Assembly (NCBI GenBank): GCA_921293015.1
Contig: OV121091.1
Coordinates: 28,752,839-28,816,838, forward strand
Direction of reading: 5' to 3'
DNA length: 64,000 nt
Origin: Phorcus lineatus
Lineage: Eukaryota; Mollusca; Gastropoda; Trochida; Trochidae
Shown: piece after piece, positions 50,024-62,900 of the stretch
How positions within the stretch are numbered: position 1 is the first letter of the stretch
Layout: every line of letters begins with the position of its first letter
Notes under the pieces: generated by a model
What the model saw: only the letters and a program-made list of their open reading frames with translations
Database searches by the model: none
Told to the model about the DNA's origin: nothing
Made by a program: the position numbers and the translations under genes

Positions 50024-51506
50024 TTTCTTAGCATGGCCTATGAACATCTCGTGGGTGAGTACGGGATCTCGCATGAAATTCATGCCATGTACAGTTACCT
50101 CCCGTTACAAATTAGAGAAGCTCCAATGAAAATTGAATTTTAATCATGATAGACTCCTTGTTTTGTTGATAGGCCACCAAATGAAAAGCATTTTAGGACC
50201 TATTAGACTATAAAGTATATAGCATTTTAAAGATGGATAAACTTCAGGAGATAAAATAGAATAATTCTCAAAGTTCACTTAGATGAGATTTTACTTGATC
50301 GATCTTTCGTGCTACATATAAATATGCAAACAAGGAGTTGCAGAATCTTTATTTACAGGGGTTTATTTAACGTGTCACAGAGTATGTTTCATGGATTTTG
50401 TATGTTGCGTAAATAGAGAAAAAATATCATTTGACTTGAGTTGAGTTGAAATCGCCTATCTAAAGCTGCATATATTTATCCCTTAAAGTTAATGGCAAAT
50501 TGTACATTTTCTTGTTTTCGATTGTTAATTAAAAACGCGGGCCATATAAATGTTGAGAAGTCGTGTTCAGAAGTTCTGCGGCCCATTTACATGCATATCA
50601 CTTAAATGACCTACTAAGCAATGCCAACCTATATTTCACGTTGTGCCCTATAGCTGTTAAAAATAAGTTTCCAAAATTTCCGGGTGGTTTACATTCTACC
50701 TACATGCTTATCTGATTTGGCCGTCTGAATCAACACTTAAAACAACTTTTTTCGGTATGGCGGTTGCTATTTCATGCATGATTATTCATTTGCATATCTC
50801 TGTATGAAAATGGGATCTTCAAAATATGGATCTTTATATAGTTAAAAGACTGATAATTTTCACATCTATTCACTATTGACACAGAGTAGGTTTTATGATT
50901 TTCTATTCGGCTTAAATAAAAGTCAAAATTATACCTTATGTTCTAAAGTCAAATCTGTTCCTACGCCCCTGGTAGCTAGGCCTATTAATTTGATATCAAT
51001 ATTTATATGTACAATGCGCTTTCACTAAATATTAAAAATTATTTGCAGTATGAAAAATTTTGCCTTTCGAAAATTATTTAAATTCTCACAATCCAAAATC
51101 TAAATAAATAAAGATCAGCAGGTTATTGTGTTTATATTAGGTCATATCGTTTTAACATAATATAGAATATCGATCTTATTCATTTTGATAGCCTAATCCA
51201 TGATCATTATGTTTCTAATATGGTACAATGCAGTATCTGTAAATCGAGGTTAAACATCGATATCTTCAATGAAAAATTATTGTTCAATCGCCAATGTTAT
51301 TTATGAATTAATTTTCATATGATTTTGTACGATTCAAAAATTATAATTTGCTGCGTTTTTCGGAACCCAAAGTGGGCCTCCGTTGATTTAATTCAATGAA
51401 TGCTCCTTTCAATTTTTTTGCGTCTCCTTTCGCAGAAGAGTACTGGATTTTCACATGTGGGCACCGGCATTTATTTGTGTGTTTTGATTAATTTAGTTTT
51501 GCCAAA
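50024..51506. promoter_or_regulatory. Head-to-head promoter interval of CASC3 and TSFM
   Basis: The two starts diverge across 1.48 kb. No TATA box is evident near either. A copy of the repeat family also seen at 37,690-38,250 occupies about 50,560-50,990. Confidence 0.4.
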
Positions 51507-54500
51507 ATGTTGCAAAATTTGGTTGGTTTCCGAATACGAAGCTGCGTCAAGGGATTGATTACCTGTCAGTTGAGAAGAGAACTGGCCTCTGGACAGTCCG
51601 GAGTGGACAAATCTTTGCTGAGCAAACTCCGGAAAAAGACTGGATTCCCCTTCATCAACTGCAAGAAAGCCCTTGACCAGTTTGATAACGACTTTGAACA
51701 GGTTGATTCATATTCCGTGCACTTTCTCTCATAAGTATTCTGATTTATTTTACACTAGTGATCAATTGGTTTTAAGAGCCACTCCGTAACTTTCATACCA
51801 TATTATTTACCTTTGATACGAACCTTAATGTCATATGTGGTGATATCAAGCACAGGTCCTTGGTGATATAAAATCAAAACATCTTAACTTTTCATGTTCA
51901 AAAGACATATATATGACAAATACTGGTTTTCCATGAAAATCTAAAAACAGCCTTACAAATGCAAAGAGGTGTAGATATCACGTCCAATATACATGGATAC
52001 TAGTTATATAACCTAACAAACACTATCAACTCCTAACTGCCCTCCTGACTGTTTTAGGTAAGTCTCCAAAATTACGTTTGAATATTTGACGCGCGCCACT
52101 GTCCGGTTTTCGATCAAAATTCCGACGTCCTACCTTCACCTTCTGTAAAAAACCAATAAGCTTTAAAATGTGTCTTTTTGGTAACAGTCGATACTTCGCG
52201 ATCAAATGACACCATTGATTAAGTTTGGCATACATGAATCCAACAACTCAATGAGTGGCTCTTTAATCTAGATAATCTTGGACAGTACTTCCCCCTTGGC
52301 ATGTATGATGTGTGTAGATGTCTATAGTTATATCATGCCTAGACAGAAATTTCTGTCGCCGAATGCTCTATTCGTCCAATTGTAAATTAATTCATATGAA
52401 TTACCCGTGAGTATTTTATGCAGATTTTATCTGGAGCCCTAGTCTTGTTTTGGTATTACCACAGACGGTTTCATTATTAATGGTTAAGTGAAACATTGAA
52501 CCCAAATAAATCTATAGTCAAAGTATTTTTCTTGAAGGCAGAAAAGTGGTTGCGAGAACAGGCACAGAAGGAAGGATGGGCCAAAGCTACCAAGCTACAG
52601 AATCGACCGATGTCTCAGGGTCTAGTGGGGGTAATAGGGGACAAACAGAGAGCAACCATGATAGAGGTTAGTTTAAGACACTTTTTATTATTCTAAGGAT
52701 TATTTCATGCTCAAAAGTTGAACCCTTTCTTTGACTGCTTCTTTTAAAATAAATGTTTAGTAGACCAATTAGATGTATATATCTTTTATAAGTTAATTGT
52801 TGATGAGAGATTTGACCTTCCTTCAGGTGAACTGCGAGACTGACTTTGTAGCTCGGAATTCCAAGTTTGTGGGTCTGGTGACAAGTCTGACACAAGCACT
52901 CAAGGAACACTTTACAGATCAACAAGAGAAGAAGGTGATAGAAATTTTTAGATCGTAACCTTTTGCAGTTATTCTTCATGTAAACCTTGAGAATGAATTT
53001 TTCAAGGTGTTTGTAATATTGCAATTTTTTCCACATCAATATGTGTTATGTGTAGAAAATGTGTCAAGTGAAGATGATTTGTTTTGCTGAGATTGTTTTC
53101 TGAAGTGGCAATTCGAGAACCTGTTGCTGTTCAGTGTCCATTACTCCTGCATTGTCTAATATTCATAAAGTTGTCCAGTTTTCATATTAGTCCTTTTTGC
53201 AAGGACATTTAGCAGAGCTTGAAGCACTTTTCCCAACTAAGATGAACTTCAAACAAGTCATACACTGCTTTATTCAAGTGACAACATCCTGTTTCCTTGC
53301 TTGCTTCAGCTTGAAGTCTTCCTGTGTATCTATGGATTGGATAATAGTTATATTGGTAATCCAATCAAGCCTCATGTTAGATTATAAACATTTGGAATTG
53401 GCCATATCACAACCAGTGATTGGTAGTTTTACATATCAATAACTCAACGAGCTCATATAAATGTTATAACAGAGTTGATGCAAGTATAAAACACAATCTA
53501 ATTCAAATTTTTCTTGGAAATAATTTATGTTTCACAAACTTTGGAGAAGATGGAAATTTCAATAATCAACTGTATCAGAACTGAAGCTAGGAGTCTTGTG
53601 ATTGGCTATCAAAGTAATTCAGAAAGGCTGAACACAACAAGAAGGAGCTTGAAAAGGAAATTTGTTTGTCCTGTCAATACCTTTTAGACTTTCTATTTGA
53701 TAGTTGTACGGTTGTGACTTTTTTCAGGTCAGTCTTGACAGTGGTTCTGTAGGAAAGGTCACCGCTAAAGATGGCCGAACTTTGGCCGACTTGGTTGCCA
53801 TGGAGGTCGGTAACATTGGAGAAAACATGGCTTTGAGGAGAGCAGTTCACCTGAGGGCAGCAGAAGACACTTTCTTGTCATCTTATGTTCACCTGTCAGG
53901 TAATTGCTCCTTACCCGGTATATACATACAGCCCAGTTGGTTCACAAGGTGCTGGGGTAATCAATCTTAATGAAGTGTTAATAAAGCTTCTGTAATGAAT
54001 ACAAGGTCATACTTTTGATATAAGGTGATATATGGTAGCAAAGGTACAGGTTAGGTAAAAAGTAGGAAAGTGCAAAAAATATACAGATAATCAATGTGCA
54101 TATTACAATATTATACTTGTAAGGAAATGTTAGGTCCTTGAATTATATCAGAATTTTAAGATTTGAAAAGATTTTGTGGCCATGTTTTCTGCAGGTATGG
54201 CACCAATCGTAGCATTACAAATAATAACCCGAGGTGAGGAATCCTTCTTAAAATTTTACTAACCAAGAGTGTTTTTGGCACTACTCAATTTAGAAATTAA
54301 AACAAGAAATCAAGTAAAAGAGTTAAGAGCCAATGTGCAACTATTGCAGGTCCAGCATTGAGCACTGACTCCGAGTGTGAGGTGGGCAAGTTTGGGGCAC
54401 TTCTGGAGCTTCAACAGCTCACAGAGTCAGACTCTTCTTCCTCATCCTCCGATTCATCCTCGGACTCTGATGAAGAGTTATCTCCCCTAAGTCTTGACCA

Positions 54501-54804
54501 GGTGTGCAGGCAGCTTGGTCAGCATGTTGTCGGGATGAACCCAAAACGTGTAGGAGATTCAAGAGATCAGGAGAAAACAAAGGATTCAATAGATCAAAAG
54601 GAAGGCAGGGAACCAGGCTCCGACTTAGATGAGACAGAGGACAAGGTTGAGAAGAGTCAGGAGGACGAGGACACTTTAATCCTGCAGGAATTCCTGCTGG
54701 AACCGAGTGTTACTGTTGGACAGGTTCTGGAGAGAAACGATTTGGCTGTGAAAGATTTTGTTAGGTTTGAATGTGGTGAAGATTTAGGGGAAGACTCCAG
54801 TTGA
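51507..54804 (+). CDS. TSFM: TSFM, mitochondrial translation elongation factor Ts
   Basis: EF-Ts recharges mitochondrial EF-Tu with GTP during organelle protein synthesis. Coding exons: 51507-51701, 52538-52666, 52827-52934, 53728-53899, 54195-54233, 54350-54804, giving 365 residues in phase. The N-terminus is Arg-rich without acidic residues for about 24 residues, consistent with a mitochondrial presequence. The UBA-like domain follows (SLLSKLRKKTGFPFINCKKA, EKWLREQAQKEGWAKATKLQ), then the core signature VNCETDFVARN. The C-terminal part has VGKFGALLELQ, RQLGQHVVGMNP and VKDFVRFECGE, matching human KYGALVICE, RRLGQHVVGMAP and VVDFVRFECGE. The last exon carries a Ser/Asp-rich insert before RQLGQH. 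The 39-base exon is symmetric in phase and may be a cassette. Confidence 0.95.
51771..52266. mobile_element. MITE-like element with short terminal inverted repeats in TSFM intron 1
   Basis: It begins tttaagagccactc and ends gagtggctctttaa, an almost perfect inverted pair about 495 bp apart. Its interior (51,980-52,220) is the same repeat family as 37,690-38,250 and 50,560-50,990. No transposase is encoded. Confidence 0.6.
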
Positions 54805-55779
54805 GGGTTTTGAAATCAGACATAGATTTATAAATGTATATATATAAACCATATATAACTGTAATCAGCTATACTTGGATTTTCAATTTGTTTCACCAAT
54901 TCGTTGCTGTAGGTCATCTAAGTGTCAATAGTTTACACATTTCAGTTTTATCTCCAGAAAACTAAAAAGACTGAATTAAATTTATATCAACGCAAAACAT
55001 TTGTGTTTTTATAGTTACTTAATTTTTCACCCCACTTTGACCTCAGTGTAAGACTTGGTTTCATAATGTAGTAAAATAAGGGTAACACTGTTTTTCAGGA
55101 CATTATCATTTGCAGAAGCTTAAGCTTAGCTGCCCGACAAAGGAGAACTACTGCAAATGATTATGCCTTGGAAAACATTGTTATTTCATTTTTGCTAAAT
55201 TGAACTGAATTTGTTTTGTGTACTGAATTTACTCTTAAACCTTTGTATAAAAACAGCAAAAACTACTTCTGGTTACCGCCGAAAGCCTCTATGACGTCAC
55301 AAGTGAAGAATGTTACTTTTACCACCAGACTGATTCAAATTAATCAGAACCTGATCCAGAAAATGGAAGCATTTTATATTCATTGTTATCCGGGTGAGAT
55401 ACAACATTCACAATTCTCAGCGAATTAGACAAGATGTCTTAACACAAAATTGGAAGAAAATTGATAAAACCATATGCTTTTCCTGAAATCATGATACAAA
55501 ATACAAAAGAAATTCTTTAAGAAAACAAGAGCATTAGTGTGCAAGGCTTACTCGTATACCCAAGCTTCCCAAAGTAGTGCAAGAAGATACATATTTTGCA
55601 TTAAGTTAAAATTCTTTAAAAAAAACAATGAAAAAATTAATCCCTTTCAAAAAGCTAAAAAAACTAAAATCTATTTAGTTTTGAGAAGATGAAAATTTTA
55701 CTTCCTGGTTGAGTCATAGTTTTAGTTGTTTCCTTGGAAACCACATCAAAATGACATACAAATGGAGGTTGGCCCCAGT
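54805..55779. other. TSFM downstream region
   Basis: The TSFM 3' untranslated region starts here; ATTAAA at about 54,976 is a weak polyadenylation candidate. An inverted repeat with 14-base arms (55,102-55,115 and 55,151-55,164, one mismatch) encloses a loop containing aagcttaagctt. Nothing else was recognised. Confidence 0.35.
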
Positions 55780-56400
55780 ACAGGTACATCCAGGGTCATG
55801 GTTGAGGCACCTCTGTACATCATAGTTATTAAATGTGTCAAGTTTCTTTATATTCCAACAATTTGTGTCCTAGTTATGACGGGGAAAACATTTGTTAGAA
55901 GCGGAGAAACTTTTGCATAAATTGTGCAAGTAAGGAACTGAAACATATAAAGCACATTTTCACAACATAGTGATTAAATGTGTCAAGTTTCTTTGAATTC
56001 AAACAAACAGTTTATGAGTTATGAGAGGACAATATTTGTTCGGAAAAGCAGAGAATTTGCATAAATTAGAAAAATTAGGGACTGAAACATTCAAAAGGCA
56101 CATCTACACACCATAGTTGTTAGACGTGTTGAGTTTCTTTACAATCCAAGAATGAGTGTTAGAGTTATGAGAAGAACAAAATTTTGATGGAAAAGCTGAG
56201 AAAATTTGAAAATATCCTGCAAAATGAGGGTCTGAAACATGCAAAGATCACATCTACACATCATACTGATTACATTTATCAAGAAGTGTTACATTCCAAC
56301 AATGAGGGTCTGATTTACGAGCAGAACAAAAAGTGTGACGGATGGACAGACAAGCTGATCGCTGCATACCCAACCCTCTTCTTAGTGGGCGGTTTAAAGA
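55780..56400 (+). repeat. Degenerate tandem repeat, ~147-bp unit, about four copies
   Basis: Units share ctgaaacat.caaa..cacatctacacacca, then a ttaaatgtgtcaagtttcttt word, gagttatgagaggac and ggaaaagc.gag. The last unit ends in tgtgacggatggacagacaa. Comparable tails are widespread in molluscan genomes. Copies have drifted by an estimated 20-30 percent. Confidence 0.6.
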
Positions 56401-56519
56401 CATCATCAACATCAGATAAGATCAACCAACCCCTTTCCAATAGGCAGGGAAATTGCAAAGATATCAGGTTTCCATCTGCTTGTCCTGGGTTACTGAGAGT
56501 GTAGTTAGTAAAGTACAGT

Positions 56520-58760
56520 CTTCAATGAGTACAGTCTTATCCTACAGCATTTTGAATTGAATTTATCACCTTTCAGGTCTGATGAGCTAAAAGTTAAGAA
56601 AATCAATGAACTACAGCTTGGCAAAGGTACCATAAAAGCATACTTTGGCTAGGCAAATTTAACATTGAAGCCAACTGAATGCTACGATAATCTTCTGTAT
56701 TTGTTTAAAACTTCAAAATGACAATGCCTCTATTGCGAAATCATATTTAGAATATATTGTGACATAACTTTAAGTTTATCTGTTAAAGAAAGAGATTTAA
56801 AGGTTCAAAACCTTTTGAGTTGATGTGCCATGGTTCTAAAAGAACTTCTACATTTACATCACTTGGATATGATTGATCCAGCCATTATCAGGTAACAGGA
56901 GGGTGTTATTATAATTCCATCCATTTCAGCTACAAAAAAACACATTTATGTTTCAAATTTCAAATCATCTACATCCCTTTGAGTTAGAAGGAAAGGAAAT
57001 ATGTACATATATATTTTAAAAGTGGTCCAGTCACATTAGTAGTATATTGGCATTTCTCCTATCACAAGATGAGACACAAGCAATATTGCACTAGTAAAAC
57101 ACGTAATGGGTAGTTAAGATAAATAACAAAAGCACCATGTAAATGTAAACTTTATTTGTGTACTAATATAATAAATAATTGATTCTCTAGAAAACAAAGT
57201 GATGCAATGTGTTTTCAACAACGCTGTTTTTTCATTACAATTCCTTATTAAAATAAGGCACTCTGACAACTGTAACAGTTGTCAAGATACATATAAGATT
57301 ATTTAAACAAAATAAAAACTGTAGAAAACCGTAAAATTGTTGGGTAATTAAAAAATTGAATTTTAAGTTTTATCAGGTCACAAAAGTTTTTGTCATTAGT
57401 ACAGTATACACGTTTATATGTAAAACGGTACAGTCAGGTTGTGAAAGAACATACATAAAATTCACATGTACAACAGAAATAAGAATATATCATACCCAAG
57501 TAAAAGAAGGATATCTTTGGTGATGTCTTGCTTTAAGATGTTGAAAACCTAGTTTGATATTTTATACAATATTGATAGCTGTGCATAACATAGTAGAAAA
57601 CCTGGAAGTAGATTATGCTGCAAGGTCTGTATATGTAATTCCCATTGTGATGATATGAAATGGTCTGAAATAAGATAAACTATACACTACTTCCAAAACT
57701 GTTTTACAGCGTGTGCAGGAAACTTGATTCCTATATGAAGTTATATTTTAAACAGATCTTATTATTATATAATGGTAAATAGATTGAAAAATCTACTTAC
57801 TCCGAGCTTTTCTTGACTACACAAATTAACCTTTCTCACCTGAATAATCACTGAAAGGTCAACAACTTGCTACTTTTTAAAACAATAAGTACCATGAATC
57901 TCAAGTTCTTTGACGTAATGATAAAAAATTGCAGTAAGTCAATGACATATGGACTCTGAAAAATATTCCCAGTGCTGAAAGTAATCAGTTTGAGATATCT
58001 GAGTGATATATTTGTGATAATTTAAACAAATGAATAAATGAATGATTGAAGTTTTGAAAGTTGTGAAGTCCTAAAAGTATTTGAAATTCAATGTTTGGCA
58101 GAAACACAAACTCAAAAACACCAATCTTTGATGATTCATTAAATTATTCACAACGATTTGATTATTTCATAAACTTCTACTGTCGATTGGAATACAGAAT
58201 AATTTACTCAACAAAATCTCATTTTCTTGTGTTCAGAAAAAGGAAATGAGTAAAACTGTAGAAAAGTGTGTATGTCCAAATTCAAGTAGTTGAAACCTGT
58301 CATAAGGCTAACAGTAAAGAAGCAACAATTGAAGAATTTACACACTGCGAGCCTCATTATGAAGACCTAATGCATAGAAATATTTCCTGTACTTCAGAGA
58401 GTTAAAAAGAAAAACAGTTTATTTATTTAATTTCCGGGAATATCTTGTGACCATCATTCATAACACCTATTTTATGGGAGCGGTTACTCAAAGCAAAATA
58501 AGATACAAATGATCTATGGTTCTAGCAATTGTCTGTGAAAGTGCCTTAATATCAGTTTAAACAGTTACATGAGAGGTCAATTTGGCAGCAAGATAGGGTT
58601 ATTTTAGTAAGTACCAAATCCCATTTGTTTATGTACTCGTATGATACTAATGCATGATTGGATATAACATAATCCTTTCAAAACACATCACAATGGACAT
58701 TTGTTGAAAAGTACCAACAACAAAAATACACAGGAGCATGCCCTTGAGATTTTGTCTTTC
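56520..58760. other. Intergenic DNA, nothing recognised
   Basis: AT-rich sequence without coding character or obvious repeats. Confidence 0.4.
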
Positions 58761-58769
58761 TGTGGGTGA

Positions 58770-58925
58770 GGTGAGATGATATGGGGTTTAACGCCGCCTT
58801 CAAGAGTATTTCACATATATTGCGGCTGCTAGTATTATTGCAGGAAGAAAGCTGGCAACACCATCGTGGCTATGCATTGTCATGAAACCTTCGAGCATCG
58901 GCTGGAACTAGCAAACCATGGGTGG
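58770..58925 (+). repeat. SINE-like interspersed repeat copy
   Basis: It has gtttaacgccgccttcaaga, then gtatttcacatatattgcgg, and continues with the same body as 9,205-9,395. It lies in the intergenic region between TSFM and GUK1. Confidence 0.6.
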
Positions 58926-59976
58926 TCTTTCTTATTCCTCTTTATTATTATTGTTCTTTAATTGTAAAATGTCATTAACAAAAAATAACAAAATGATATG
59001 ACATGGAAGAATCATGAGAAATACTGGTCATATAAAGAGAACAAAATGAACATTTTTTGCTAAATAACAAGCATTGTAGGTATACCCAAGTAAAATGTCT
59101 ACAAAACGGAAAAAAACCCCATTTAGTAAGGATTTAAGGTTGCTATTAACAAAACTTTCATTTGCCATTTTACACAAAGATATGTGGAGTTCATCATTAT
59201 GTGCATAGGTTGATATCAATCTGTGAAAGAACTGGCAGTGATACAAGTACAAGTGAAGGAAATCAGAGACGCTCTCCTTCGGTGTGATGATATATCATAG
59301 TACTAGAACCATGATTCTTAAACCTATTGTGATACATTGAATTTTGTTAATCATCTTTGACTTTATTTTGCCTAAAAATCAAAATTTGTCAAAAAGTAGT
59401 TTTTTTCTGTATTAAACCCTGAAAATGGGGTATCGGGACATGTTTTGTATCAAATTGTACATTTCTGATATATTGTGTTATGTATAGTATTGCAAAATGA
59501 GTGTATTGTAGCAACTCTAGATGAACTACAGCTCGCAATAATCTTGATGGACGCTGACATCACATTGGAGTGTATTACCCAACAGCCTCAATCTTCGCTA
59601 CATAGAATATTATGATAATTTCCTGAAAAATAATGTAAAATAACATACAATTTCTGAAATAGAAATGTAATTTTCATATAATCTACACAGATGACAGCAT
59701 CTGAATAATCTGATCTAACATTGATAGCTTTGTGTAAATAAGTGAAGCACTATAAAAACAAAGTGTTATATCTCTATTTGTGTATGTGAATTTAACAGCT
59801 AATCAGAACATTGAGAACTATAATTTGATATTATCCAATACAATTGACCCCGCATTGTCCTACATTTCAACTAAAACACCCTATTATAATATAGGACGTG
59901 TCCATATAACAACCAGTAGATAATAACAACTTCGATTATGATATAATAACTGAGCAATATTCTTCTATGAAGGCCA

Positions 59977-62900
59977 TCACTTGCTGGAAGCACTGTCTAT
60001 GTCCTGAAAACAAGAGAAACCAACTTTAGTCTATGAAACTGATTCTTAAACACATGATCTTACTGAAACAAATGTAAAACTCATTGTCCCTCTACTTTCA
60101 GAAATCACCTCCAAAAGTAATATATTAAAAAATTGCATAAACAGCAGGGTGGGGTTGATCACTTTTTATTAACAATTCGATTGTTCAGCAATGCACATTA
60201 CTACCTGAATTTTGGAAATATATTTACTGTTTATACATCAGTTCAGAGGACAAACATTGTAAGATTTTTTGTTTTGTTTTGAGTTTACCACTTCTAAAAT
60301 TTCAAATATGTCCATGTATTCCATACTACAATCCTACAATCCAAGTTCAATCTTTCTGTGACCTTGAAAATTACATAAGGCCACCAAATTTGCATTGTTT
60401 CAGAGGCACACATGACCTTGTTTGCTGACTTTTTGTAACCTTCCAGAGCATACATCACCATTTTCATTGAACATAGAATTTTGCTCTTAATAGTAGGCAG
60501 AAAATTCATCATAAAATTATTTTGGTTACTTTTTCTTTTTGACAATATCGAAACCTTGATTATGAGATGAAATAAAAATGAAGTCCAGAATATCAGACCT
60601 GAGTTCTTTTCTAGACTAACTTTTAAAATTGTTTTTCTGAATTTACAATGAATTCTTTAAAAAATTTTCTCACCTCTTTTAGATAGTCTCGTAGTTCTGC
60701 ATAAGCTTTGTCCTTATCGTCATTGACGATGACCTTATCATAGTTATTGCCATCAGCTGTTAAAGACAGATTATACACACAGTGTATATAATATATAGAT
60801 GATACCTTACTCTTCCATTTAATACTATTTTTATTAAACAAGTTAATGATTAAGTATTAAACGAGCTAAAGCGTTTTACATTATGTCAGGGATGCATTTT
60901 ACATTATGTCAGTTAACTCTACATACCGTAGTCAAGAGCTTCCTGGACTGTATCAAGCCTCTTCTGCAAACTCTCAGGTGTCTCTGTGCCACGGTCTTCC
61001 AGCCGCTTTTTCTTTGAACAATGAGATTTCAATTGTAAGTTGTTACATTCTCGACAAATCACATACATAGATTATGAATATAATATCAAACTTACACCCA
61101 TAAAATGTTCTTGATAATTTTGTGATTTATTTGATTTTCAACTTAAGATTAAACTCATTGTGATAAAGCTGATGCAAGCTGGATCCCCTGCAATGGTAAT
61201 TTTTGAGGGGGGTCAGGACTGAATCTAAATTTAATTTTCCATATTACAGCGCTCCAAATAAGATGGGTTTTTGGGTATAATACACTGATACATTCAGAAA
61301 ATACTCATTAAATATTAATTTATAGTAAATGAACTAACATTTAAAAAGTCTGCATACGGTATTCAAGTTTAGTTTTGATCAGTGTCTACAAACTCAACTT
61401 CCCGCAGTATTTTATTACTATGAGTTTCACGATGAAAAAATTATTGATAAACTATACACTTTTACACTATACTATTATACACTTTGCAAAGAAGGCAAAA
61501 GTATTCAACATGTGAGCAGAATAGAATATAGTGCATATAACCAAGTCTTCCTTTCACACATCAAGTAACATGAACATTGTTTTAGATTTAATACCCATTC
61601 CTGTAAAATAAAGTGCTTATTGAAAATATGAACACCAACTTCACATTCCGGAATGCCCATTAGATGCCAAAGTAGTTGGTATAAAAAAAAAATATAAAAC
61701 TTGAGCCTCTGACACCCACTGGTTAGAGAGGAGAGACTGGTAATAGGCTTTAGGGATAATGCCTCCCGCACTCTTATTTGATGGGGGTGGGGGAAGGGGG
61801 TATCAGGAGAAAATGTACTAACTTTGATCCCCCAGGTACAATGTACCTCCCATATTATTTCAGCTTTGAGAGTACAGCTTGAGATATTGATATAAGAGAT
61901 ATTGTTAATATAATTAGTTTAAAGCCCATCTGGCCTTATAGACCTCATCAGGTTAAAAATGGAAACCAGATGCAAAGCTACCTCCAGCTTTACAGATTAT
62001 AACATCTCTAACCGATGATTCAATGCAAACTGTTCAGATAGATATGCATTATATTTAATGGATACACATTTCTGTCTGATTGTTTTCTCACCAAAATTTC
62101 TAAGCTCGGTGGTTTGATGAAGATATATCTTGCCACCAGATCTGTGTTCTTGATGTTCTTGACTCCGTTGATCTCCACATCTAGGATACAGATTCTTCCT
62201 GTAGCAGTGATGTCCTCCACAGCCTTCTTGCTAATAACAGTCAAGGAAAGTTTGTTGATTTCTAAAAATAGCTTTGACATTTCTGTAATCATCTAAGAAG
62301 TTTTGACTGAAAATTAGATGCAGTCTTTAAATTTGCATTGTAAATATTAAATTTGAATTAACTGAAAACTTTATACAAGATTTCAATTGTTCTTGAGGAG
62401 AAATATGCCAAATATTTAAATACAAATGACCAAACAAAAGATGCTATTGTTGCCACTAACCATCAACGTGATGAACTTGAGACAAAGTAGGTATATACAT
62501 ATTTAACATGATCAGATTAACATAACTTACATGCAAACTATAGGACATTTTCTTTCCCTCGAAATAGTACAAACATTAGTTTGATTAAGTTCTATACTAA
62601 AAAGTGTAAATACTGCATATTGATGGAATTTGGCCCTGTGATTTATCATCACGAGAATAGTATCTGAGTGAGCAAGTTCTTGTTCTTGTATTTTCCATAG
62701 GAATATAATAACTGCTAATGATAACATTTTTAGCCATAACTCGTGTAAAAACCAAACATATTTAATGAAATGATGCTACCCCGAACAATGTTTTTTAAAA
62801 AAAAGTATTGGATTTAGATGTGAAAAAAATAATATTTGGCATGGGTAAGACTGGTTTTGATTCTTCTATGAACTATGAAAGAGGTAAGCTCACCTTGTTC

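Noticed and set aside
55102-55164. Hairpin considered as a microRNA precursor
   Set aside because: Arms of only 14 bases around a 35-base loop are too short for a typical precursor stem.
56184-56504. 106-codon plus-strand open frame
   Set aside because: It runs through the last unit of a degenerate tandem repeat and its tail; other units do not keep it open.
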